Source of the DNA: Chara braunii
Taxonomy: Eukaryota > Streptophyta > Charophyceae > Charales > Characeae
NCBI GenBank assembly: GCA_003427395.1
Contig: BFEA01000038.1
Coordinates: 921,907-948,514 of the forward strand
Direction of reading: 5' to 3'
Length of the DNA: 26,608 nt
Below the pieces are notes generated by a model. That model saw only the letters and a list, made by a program, of their open reading frames with translations. It was not told the DNA's origin and did no database searches. This document shows, piece after piece, positions 18,487-26,608 of this stretch. The first letter of the stretch is position 1. Each line of letters begins with the position of its first letter. The translations under genes were made by a program, and so were the position numbers.

Positions 18487-19620
18487 GGTGCTTGACACAC
18501 AGTAGGTGGTCATCCGACGTTTCGTCATTGCTATCATTAGTACTTTAAATTGAGACAATGTGAGAGTAGGGACGATTTTAGTTTATGTGTCATCTCACCT
18601 TCTCTCGATACACCTCTCTCTGCCAACAAAATCAATCACTCTCGATTTATATATGTCTATGTCTTTGTACCTATCCAGATGTGTATACGACTATATATCT
18701 ATCTATGCGTCTACCTAACTGTATGTTTCTTTGTCCATCTATGTATGTACCTATTCAAGTTTGACATTGTAAATGTCAACATGATGGCAAAATTTAATAT
18801 GGATATCCTCTAGACATGGTCAATTCTTCATTTTCAGCGTCACACATACTGACACACACACAAATACGCACACACAAACACATACACGCACACACACACA
18901 CACATACGCATGATCGATCGTGTGTCCATGATGTGTGTGTGCACGTGTGTGTGTGTATGTCTGTATTTTGTATGTCTTACAATAAAGACGTCAAAATTGT
19001 AAGCAGAGTACAAGCATAAACTGCAAAAACGATTTTATGCACTCATGGAGAAGAAAGACACACACATAAAAAAGTTGTGGATGAAGAATGTCTCAATTCT
19101 GAAAGACAAAAAAATAAACTAAAATTAAAATGCAATGTGTACAAAAAACAAAAAGGTACCCATTGCGAAAAAGAAAGAAACACCATATAGCGATTGCAAC
19201 TAAAAAGAAACTAAAAAAATGCGGATTTCAACATTCAAATAGTTTACATATGTGAGCTCAATCATCGTGTTAGACCAAAACAAAACATATATTGTGTTCC
19301 ATAAGACATGCGATCGAAAGGTATATGCTGCTACCTTCCGCATGCAAACAACGATTTGTAAAATGACATGCAACATACCTACGATGGGTATCATCATCAA
19401 CAACACCCATGCAAGGAAGATGTTGTTCCCTTCATCGACTGGTCATGCCTTACAACACACCTGGTGGATATCAAGTAAAACATGATCACCTAATTGCATA
19501 AATTGAAGACCACAAAGAGAATGGTCGGTGGCGTGAACCAATACGTGTTTAACCGCCCACACCATGTAAGCCCCCCTCCTCCCCCTCGTGTTTCGTTCCC
19601 CATTGTGTACACCTACAAAA
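18487..19620. other. No recognised gene; (CA)n and (TG)n patches
   Basis: Likely interior or non-coding part of the Harbinger locus. An interrupted (CA)n at 18852-18904 and (TG)n at 18932-18960, about 30 bp apart, are mutually complementary and could form a hairpin. The short frames have no known similarity. Confidence 0.5.
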
Positions 19621-19739
19621 ATTGTTTCTGATGTTTTTACTACAGTGCGACATTAGCAAGGTATTAAACATTCACAAACCACATCTACGGCGTCTTAACC
19701 CCCCCCGAGCATGCAACATAAAAACAACCCTAAATTTTT

Positions 19740-20228
19740 GTACCCGTCTTCTTTCTTCATGCAAGGTCGACGGTCATGGAGTCGCTGTGCAACCTTCACC
19801 TCAGATAAAGAAAAACTTTGTCGACAACCGTGATTATCCCCCCTTAGATAATTTCGTCCTTGAAGAGGTGGGTGAAGCACTACATATCACGTGGCATGTC
19901 TATGCAGTCTTCTTTCGTGCTCGAAAGCCAAATTGGAGACAACATGGAGCAACATGTTTCACAAAACGTTAGGGAATGCGCAGTCTCACTCATTCAGGAT
20001 GATGTTGTCGATCTTCAATGTATGAACAATGGTGTCTTGGAGCAGCCGCCGCTTGTATCCCCGGCCAATAATCACGTATATTACCTTCATTCCATTGGCC
20101 TTGACTTCGTAGTGTCTCACACGGTGGTGGGTGACTTCACATTCAAACTTTATACCTTGACCTTACGCATCATGTGTATGGCGTATGTGCCAAAAAACGA
20201 CGTTTCTCCTGATAATCGTCTCCAGTGA
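19740..20228 (+). pseudogene. Unrecognised open frames inside the Harbinger interval
   Basis: Two overlapping plus frames (19622-19972 and 19860-20228). The first holds VDGHGVAVQPSP and LEEVGEALHITWH, which faintly recalls the (V)GHV.V and LGEALG.FVAWP stretch of proteins carried by some plant transposons, but the match is too weak to call. The second, 122 codons, has no recognised motif. Both could be chance. Confidence 0.2.
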
Positions 20229-20238
20229 ACTGGCCTTG

Positions 20239-20269
20239 ACCTCTCTCTCTCTGTCTCTCTCTCTGTCTC

Positions 20270-20309
<40 letters not shown>
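20239..20309. repeat. (CT)n microsatellite with CTGT interruptions
   Basis: CT units broken by three ctgtctct words and then uninterrupted to 20309. Confidence 0.95.
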
Positions 20310-20315
<6 letters not shown>

Positions 20316-20939
20316 TATACCCTCATGATATTTAAGAATTGTACACCTCATGGAGAATGCACCACCATGACAATCCAATCACCATGACTTCACACAAAGA
20401 TCACGACCAACACCAGTAGCCATCGATGACATACCACGGTGAGCGAACGATTGACTGAAGTGGTCAGGTTCGCCCTCGTAAATATATGGAAGACAACAAC
20501 AGAAGGATTCCCTGTCCTTTGTGCAAACCACAAACCTCAACATCACATTTTTTAAATTCCATGTTTTTTCTTTATCTTGTTTTTTTTGCCTCGTGTCCAC
20601 CATGACCCCCCCTTACCCACCGCCCCAAGCACTAGCGAGAGGCAGACGGATTCATTGGCCGATAATGAGGCAGGATGGTAGCAAAACCATCGACACAAAG
20701 AAAACTTGAACAAGCATAAAAAAAAAGGAACAAGCTCCAGAAGGAGAAAAGAAATCATCGACACGGCATTGTCACTCCCGCTAAGGACATTCATCACCCC
20801 CCTCCTCCCCCCTGGTTCTCTTGCCTCCGACTTGCCGAAAACCCGACCAGTTGTGCAACCACGTCATTGGAGGCCACCATTGCATCAACGACAACACCGA
20901 TCCTTCGTGTTATCTCACCGATTCGCCTACCGATTATCT

Positions 20940-21776
20940 CCGCCCTCTTTGTGTTTGCCCTTTCCAAAGTCGATGCCGCTTGTTACAATTCGTGACATTA
21001 TGCACTGCATGCGTGGGGTCCTTCATTGCCTTGGACACCGACCGAGCGGATTCATTATCGCCACCTCCCATGACCTTACCGGATTCAGTCCTCCAAGTTT
21101 TCATGCCGACATCAGATCCATCTGACGGATTTCAGACGGTCTCACCTCGAGGACTCTTCGCCTTGCCATCGCATGCAGCCCCACTCCTACCAGATGCACA
21201 CGTTATCAATTAAAGGGAGCATGTTGTTCGAAGCGAGTGTATTGTCGCAAGCCAAGGATGGTTTTTTCATGTGTCAAGCCACATCATCCGAAAGAGTCTT
21301 ATTAAAAGCATGATGATTACCCAGCTCCCTTCACTTCTCTGTGGCCAAATCGCAATATGTTTGTTTGCCCAATCTGTTGCACTTGTCCCCAGTCTCCTTC
21401 ACTTTGTCCAACAAAGATGCCATTTTATCTAGACAGTCTTCACCGCTCCGTCTATACCCCTTCTCCCGCATGCGCTTCGAGATTCATTTAAGACGATCAT
21501 TCCTCTTCAAACACCTACGAGGATCAGAAGCACTGGCGTATAGCGCATCGTCTTCACCGAACAACTGAGTTAGAACTATCTACTCATCCGGTGACCACGG
21601 TTAGGACACTTTCCTCGACAGCTAGGCAGGAGGCTTCCCTCCACCTCTCTCCTCTCACAAAGTGTCTGTTGTCAAAGCCGAGTTGTCGTTTGACGCCTAA
21701 GTAGCCGATATATCGATGGGCGATGCCTCCACTCGAGGACCTTGTGCGAACGCCGGGGGGGCATGTGCTTCTTCCA
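20940..21776 (-). pseudogene. MYB/SANT (trihelix-like) Harbinger partner protein, decayed
   Basis: From an ATG at 21776 on minus one frame runs to about 21290: MEEAHAPPAFAQGPRVEASP, then WSPDE (Trp codon 21597-21595), LFGEDDALYAS, DRLK, ISKRMREKGYRRSGEDCLDK, MASLLDKVKETGDK and RELGNHHAFNKTLSDDV. This follows the plant trihelix/MYB-SANT pattern W..eE...L...r, W..is..m...gy.RsgeqC..Kw..LlkdyK, which in PIF/Harbinger elements belongs to the second element-encoded protein, needed to bring transposase to DNA and the nucleus. Eight in-frame stops interrupt it with no frameshift in that stretch. After a shift, an acidic/basic tail (KVMGGGDNESARSVSK, NKRHR) extends to about 20940. It points towards the transposase pseudogene (convergent). 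The identification is from pattern reading only. Confidence 0.75.
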
Positions 21777-21800
21777 TAGGCTACATCACTATGAACGGTG

Positions 21801-23015
21801 TACTACAGTCTATGTCCCTTGTCCGGCGTAGAACGCAAACAACTTCTGAATTATTTGGGATATGGTAACTCCCCACCCCCACAATCGCAAACGGATAAAC
21901 CGACGGTGAAGCACAAAAATGCGAAGCTTGGCATAACTGAACGTATGCAATCCCGCCATAGGTGACGTTCACCTCCACCATAGCCACTGCTGGCTGTCAT
22001 TGATGATGCAAAAATCGAAGACGTGATGCCGGATTGCACGTACACTTACGTGGCAATATTGTTCCTCCATGACGAGGCAGGTGGGAGGGAGTTGGCAAAC
22101 AAGGAGCCCCAAGTCAGGGAGCTATACTCCCGAGGGATCTGGGCCATGGCAACCGGTGTGCGTTCAACATTGGAGCCCCCATGCAAATCTTCAAAGGAAG
22201 ATTGCGCCCTCGACGCCGATGTAACGTGCGACTGGGAGGACCGCCGGTGTTGATCCATCTGCGCGCAAGGTCACTTCCACACACGTGCAAATGAGAGGAA
22301 GACGAGGACAACTACACGATAAAAGAAGACGAAGACAAGAGCAAGGAAAACAACTATGGCTGCTAAAAAAACTAATGCTAGCACAACGGCGATGACAACA
22401 AAAACGTATATCTTTGATGCTTTCTCACTCATGACAATGATAATCATTAAAGGCCCTTGCTGAACAACACCTGCGGGTTGCATAGACCACCGGCGATGCA
22501 ATGACCCTGGCTCGACGTCCTCGAGCACATGCTGGGGATGATGATATCCCCGCTGCCAGTAATGCGAAGGCAACCTGCAACTGGTTACCAACGAAGGTCG
22601 GACATCATAACCATGAACATGAACCAATCGGTTCCACGGGATGGGGATATGAGGGGCGAAACAAGCAACAACGGTGTAGGTTGCAGAAGGAGATGAAGGG
22701 CAAAGCCATTTCTAGTACGAAGGGGATGGTGTGCACTGAGTGACAATGCTTCACAAATCGGGGAGCACATAGCATGGGAGGAAGATAGCGACGAGTGTTG
22801 TCTTGCGGTTTGGACTGACGAACGGACCATGGCCTTCCGATTCGGCCCTCTGGGGCGAAACTGACAGGACCCTTGGGCGCCAGGGATGTAGAGATGGCCA
22901 GTGAGCAGTTCCAACCCACCCGCACCGGCTTGGTGGGTTCCGAGAAAACCCTTCCCAACCATTTCCAGGTCTTCGCCGCAAAATTGTGGGGTGCCCACCC
23001 CTCTTATTTCACTTA
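21801..23015. other. No recognised gene
   Basis: GC-balanced sequence with only short frames of no known similarity on either strand. It may include the outer part of the Harbinger locus. Confidence 0.4.
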
Positions 23016-23110
23016 GCAGCAGATGCCATTGGAATTCGAACTCAGGTCTGCATTTCAACAGTTTTGAAGTACGGATCGGAATCTACCCAGCTGCCATGTT
23101 CGCAGCACTA
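23015..23110 (-). mobile_element. tRNA-like segment, possible SINE head
   Basis: Read on minus: ggcagctgggtagattccg (D-arm/box A-like), about 45 nt later GAGTTCGAATTCC (box B). The spacing fits a tRNA, but no proper acceptor stem closes. The sequence after it on minus has no poly(A) tail that I can identify. It differs from the two SINE copies at 1.2 and 3.1 kb. Confidence 0.35.
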
Positions 23111-23399
23111 AGGCTGCGGTATAGTGGGCTTCGGCGTCTGAGTCATGGTGTCGCATTTTCAGCGGCGGGTGACCAGGACGCAAAGTGGGTTTTTAGGGGG
23201 CAAAAGTTTGGGGGGGACCGGTCCTTGGCAAAATTGGGGACTACCTACAGGCAGCTCTGGAATGACCGCGCCTTTTGGAAAAAGCAAGGATAGGAATGGT
23301 AGCCGCGCTCTCGTTTCAACCGTCTGAACGCCTGCTCTTAGCGAAAAGCGCCGAACGTCGGTGCGAAGACATTGGAGGGCGTGGAGGCTTTTGGAATTC

Positions 23400-23590
23400 G
23401 TAACACACGGTGAACGTGTGAGATCTTGACACAACAAGAGAGAGAGAGAGTACGGACTTGAAACGAAGACATAAACACGCGTGGTAACACACTGTGAACG
23501 TGCGCGATCAAACACAACAAGAGAGAGGGAGTACGAACGTGAAACAAAGACATAGACGTGTGTGGTGAGGCACACAGTGAGTTGACTTTA
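23400..23590. repeat. Tandem repeat, unit 80-84 bp, about 2.3 copies
   Basis: Units start at 23400, 23484 and 23564 with gtaacacacNgtgaacgtg; each carries acacaacaagagagag, a GA tract, gtacgNacNtgaaacNaaga and cataNac. The third copy is broken off. Confidence 0.85.
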
Positions 23591-23618
23591 TCTTCTGATA
23601 ACACGGGAATCCTCCGAG

Positions 23619-23650
23619 TCTCTCTCTCTCTCTTACTCCCCCCTCCCCCG

Positions 23651-23702
<52 letters not shown>
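23619..23702. repeat. (CT)n microsatellite
   Basis: Two CT stretches split by tactcccccctcccccg. The translated LSLSLS and RERERE frames are artefacts. Confidence 0.95.
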
Positions 23703-23704
<2 letters not shown>

Positions 23705-23971
23705 TTTCCAGAGACATATGATGACACATCCAAGACACATAACAGAAGATTACACAAAAATTATTGCCATCGCTTGCAGATATATGATGTTTTTTTTTCT
23801 TTCTTTTTTGATGGTCCGATGGATCACAGATCAGATATTAAACTAGCCAGAACAGATACACTGGACTCAAAAGGCTGAGAAAGGTATAGATGAGCGCATT
23901 CACGTGCGGTGAACGGGCGACACGCAATGAAAAGCGGAAGGATGCACCCCTAAAGAAGAGGAAGAAGAGTA

Positions 23972-24028
23972 GGAGTGAGTGAGTGAGTGGGTGAGTGGGT
24001 GAGTGCGTGAGTGAGTGAGTGAGAGTGT

Positions 24029-24120
<92 letters not shown>
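23972..24120. repeat. Compound microsatellite (GTGA)n-(GT)n-(CT)n
   Basis: GAGT/GGGT tetramers (23972-24022), then GT repeats (about 24023-24069), a 6-bp spacer, then CT repeats up to 24120, where repeat unit D starts. Confidence 0.95.
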
Positions 24121-24123
<3 letters not shown>

Positions 24124-24987
24124 GTGATCGAGGTCAAGAACCAGCGGAATCGGATCGTGATGGTCTAGATCTAGATGGAAAAAACGGCACCCACGATTGT
24201 AATACATTCACCTCTCAAACCCCAAGCCAAATCAGCCGTCCTGGGACAGCTACAACTGCCACGGTGACCTGTAACCTTTCAAGTTCATATTATCTTCAAC
24301 AGGAACATCGGGATCCGTTCCCCGCTCCTGCTTTTCCCGCCTCTACCTGTGCTTTTCCCGCCCTTACATGTGCTTGAGGGGCGGGAATGATCTTCTTTTA
24401 TTCTCCTACTACATGTCGCGGCAGGAAGGGCATCCTCCCGCTCTCTTTGCTCTTTCTCTCCCTCTAATCTCTACTCAGTATGACCGCCCCGTCTTTTCCC
24501 GAGTGCAGATATGTGCAAGATCGACTGATTAGCGACTCGCGCGCCTACGGCCTCTGTACGTATTTTGCATGTGTATATCTTCGTCTTTCTTGATATATGC
24601 CCTGGTTAACTCCGCGTGTTTTTTATATTTATCCCCGTTAACCCCACGTGTTAACGCCGCGTGTTTTTATATTGTCCTCGTTAGCTCCGCGTGTTAACCC
24701 TGCGTGCCTCGTAAACTCCGCGTGTTAACCCCGGTTGTTTTTTTTAATTACTTGCTCCCGGATTTCTTGTTAACTCAACAAGCGAACCAGGGTGTTTGTA
24801 AGGTAACCAATCAAACAAGCAATCAACAAGCGAGCAATCAAGCAAGCAAAACATGCGATCAATCAAGCAACCAACCAATAAGCGAGCAATCAAGCAAGCA
24901 ATCAACAAACGAGCAATCAAGCGAGCAATCAAGCGAGCAATCAAGCGAGAGCAATCAAGCGAGCAATCAAACAAGCAATCAAGCAGG
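24121..24987. repeat. Duplicated unit D, copy 1
   Basis: It starts gccgtgatcgaggtcaagaa directly after (CT)n. It contains gcttttcccgcc repeats (about 24328-24362), a patch of gttaacNccgcgtg words (about 24600-24740) with GTTAAC and CGCG palindromes, and a 12-bp minisatellite aagcRagcaatc (about 24800-24987). No coding frame is supported. Copy 2 follows 948 bp later at about 90% identity. Confidence 0.85.
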
Positions 24988-24988
24988 N
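24988..24988. other. Single N at the junction of the two unit D copies
   Basis: It lies between the minisatellite of copy 1 and the (CT)n before copy 2. Confidence 0.9.

Positions 24989-25068
<80 letters not shown>
24989..25068. repeat. (CT)n microsatellite
   Basis: Forty uninterrupted CT units, placed before copy 2 as the shorter CT tract is before copy 1. Confidence 0.97.
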
Positions 25069-25071
<3 letters not shown>

Positions 25072-26040
25072 GTGATCGAGGTAAAGAACCAGCGGAATCG
25101 GATCGTGATGGTCTAGATCCAGATGGAAAAACGACACCCACGATTGTAATATATTGACCTCTCAAACCCCAAGCCAAATCAGTCGTCCCGGACAGCTACA
25201 ACTGCCACGATGACTTGTAACCTTTCAAGTTCATATTATCTTCGACAACAGCATCAGGATTTGTTCCTCGTTCCCGCTTTTCCCGCCTGTACCTGTGCTT
25301 TTCCCGCCTTTACTTGTGCCTGAGGGGCGGGAACGATCTTCTTCTATTCTCCTACTACATGTCGCGGCGGGAAGGGCATCCTCCCACTTTCTGCGCTTTT
25401 TCTCTCCCTCTAATCTCTACTCAGTATGGCCGCCCCGTCTTTTCTCGAGTGCAGATACGTGCAAGATTGACTAATTAGCGACTCGCGCGCCTACGGCCTA
25501 TGTACGTATTTTGCATGTGTATACCTCCATCTTTCTTTATATATGCCCTGGTTAACACCACGTGTTTTTTATATCTATCTCGGTTAACCCCGCGTGTTAA
25601 TGCCGCGTGTTTTGATATTGTCCTCGTTAGCTCCACGTGTTAACACCGCGTGTTTTGATATGTGTCCTCGTAAACTCCGGGTGTTAACCCCGTTTTTTTT
25701 TTTTTTAATTACTTGCTCCTGGATTTCTTGTTAACTCATCAAGCGAACCAGGGTGTTTGTAAGGTAACCAATCAAACGAGCAATCAAGAAGCGAGCAATC
25801 AAGCAAGCAAAACACGCGAGCAATCAAGCAAGCAAAACACGCGAGCAATCAAGCAAGCAATCAACAAGCGAGCAATCAAGCAAGCAATCAACAAGCGAGC
25901 AATCAAGCGAGCAATCAAGCGAGCAATCAAGCGAGCAATCAAGCAAGTAATCAAGCAAGCAATCAAGCAGGCAATCAAGCAGGCAATCAAGCAAGCAATC
26001 AAGAGAGCAAGCAAGCAAGTGCAAGCGAGCAATCAAACGA
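25069..26040. repeat. Duplicated unit D, copy 2
   Basis: It repeats copy 1 from gccgtgatcgaggtaaagaa through the gcttttcccgcc and gttaac...cgcgtg parts to a longer 12-bp minisatellite (about 25775-26035). Differences are scattered, many of them C/T or G/A, so this is not the same sequence assembled twice without change. The translated AIKRAIKR frames are repeat artefacts. Confidence 0.85.
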
Positions 26041-26129
26041 AGAGAAATCAAGTGAGTGATCGATACCTTCAATTAAGCGATCAATGAAACAATTGCGAAC
26101 GTCTTGCCTCGAACATAACGCACCCTGAT

Positions 26130-26180
26130 TACGAACGTATATAAGCCATCTTTCCGCTCCGATACAGTCTTGATGAGAGG
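26130..26180 (+). repeat. Short interspersed repeat, copy B
   Basis: It matches 1668-1724 in the same orientation (gtatNtaagccatctttc, gatacagtctt). Confidence 0.6.
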
Positions 26181-26218
26181 GTGCGCAGTGTTCTCTCTCC
26201 CTCTCTCTCTTGCCCGTG

Positions 26219-26228
26219 CACACACACA

Positions 26229-26284
<56 letters not shown>
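26219..26284. repeat. (CA)n microsatellite
   Basis: About 30 CA units with one tac interruption. Confidence 0.97.
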
Positions 26285-26286
<2 letters not shown>

Positions 26287-26422
26287 GTGGTACAGTCATG
26301 CTTTTTTCCCCCGGGGGGGGGGGAGGGGAAGGGAATTGTGTACAGCGTGTTCAGATACAAAGAAGATTAGCGGTAGTCCAAAACGGCGCAGGCTTGGGTG
26401 CAGGTTGCATCGACCCTTGTAA

Positions 26423-26471
26423 AAGATGTGTGAAAATGTGGATGCATTTTTCACACAATTCAGACACATCT
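26423..26471 (+). other. Nested hairpin
   Basis: The arm tgtgtgaaaatg (26427-26438) pairs with catttttcacaca (26445-26457) with one bulge; alternatively agatgtgt (26424-26431) pairs with acacatct (26464-26471). It is not followed by a T-run and no gene is nearby. Confidence 0.45.
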
Positions 26472-26514
26472 GACCGTTTTGCACATTGTCTGCGCGGCAT
26501 CTGGATCGGTTGTG

Positions 26515-26519
<5 letters not shown>

Positions 26520-26607
<88 letters not shown>

Positions 26608-26608
26608 A
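26520..26608. repeat. (CT)n then (CA)n microsatellite, cut by the window end
   Basis: About 31 CT units followed by 13 CA units to the last base. Confidence 0.97.

Larger units (their letters stand above)
17340..21800. mobile_element. PIF/Harbinger element remnant (two-gene locus)
   Basis: A transposase-like pseudogene on plus and a MYB/SANT-like pseudogene on minus lie 2.5 kb apart and convergent, the expected gene pair of an autonomous PIF/Harbinger transposon. Outer limits are set only by the coding remains; no terminal inverted repeats or 3-bp TTA/TAA duplications could be fixed by eye. The two genes could come from separate copies. Confidence 0.55.

Noticed and set aside
20163-20378. 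RERERDRERD frame
   Set aside because: Translation of the (CT)n/(CTGT) microsatellite.
22271-22627. 118-codon minus frame with a hydrophobic stretch (possible membrane protein)
   Set aside because: The hydrophobic part is the complement of an A/G-rich run; no family or conserved motif was recognised.
24121-26040. Pure assembly duplicate of one locus
   Set aside because: The copies differ by about 10%, too much for the same molecule read twice; diverged haplotypes remain possible and are listed in the finding.
24744-26072. Frames with AIKRAIKR, CLIACLIA or LDCLLDCL repeats
   Set aside because: The 12-bp minisatellite gives a four-residue repeat in every frame; there is no start context or flanking coding sequence.

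Overview
The window looks like nuclear DNA from a land plant or a close streptophyte alga with a repeat-rich genome. It holds split pieces of a plant-type CDKG/PITSLRE-like kinase gene, plant-style GA-rich leader sequence, tRNA-derived SINE-like repeats, a decayed PIF/Harbinger transposon, very abundant (CT)n/(CA)n microsatellites, and three runs of N (one base, 351 bases, one base). I cannot name the species. Most open frames in the window are by-products of microsatellites.

Layout. 1-4.1 kb: three minus-strand coding pieces of one CDKG-type kinase: the arginine-rich N-terminal exon, an exon spanning kinase subdomains VIb-VIII, and an exon carrying the proline/glycine-rich linker plus the start of the kinase domain. 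They do not lie in protein order: the VIb-VIII exon sits between the other two. Two inverted SINE-like copies, a 22-23 bp minisatellite and an (AACAG)n array fill the space between them. 4.1-5.5 kb: a duplicated CT-rich segment, an 87-bp foldback element (MITE-like) and a tail-only retroposon insertion with target-site duplication. 5.5-7.1 kb: AT-rich and apparently non-genic.

7.1-14.5 kb: no recognisable protein. It contains a TATA-bearing segment present twice, about 750 bp dense in short perfect stem-loops, a 1.2-kb array of about 18 regularly spaced copies of a CCYAACATARGGATA core, AGC-rich sequence and a (CT)n that runs into the 351-base gap. This could be the remains of non-coding LTR-type elements, but no LTR pair, primer-binding site or pol gene was found.

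15.0-17.2 kb: two diverged direct copies of a segment of about 0.75-0.85 kb, offset by 925 bp, then a repeat related to one at 7.25 kb in the opposite orientation. 17.4-21.8 kb: a decayed PIF/Harbinger locus with a transposase pseudogene on plus (the D, D and E positions are still visible) and a MYB/SANT (trihelix-like) pseudogene on minus, convergent, which together match the two-protein set of that superfamily. 21.8-24.0 kb: mostly featureless, with one tRNA-like SINE candidate and an 84-bp tandem repeat. 24.1-26.1 kb: a tandem duplication of a unit of about 948 bp that ends in a 12-bp minisatellite. The window closes in (CA)n and (CT)n.

No complete, functional gene lies in the window. The kinase gene is probably real, but its exon order here is suspect. 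The Harbinger pair is dead.
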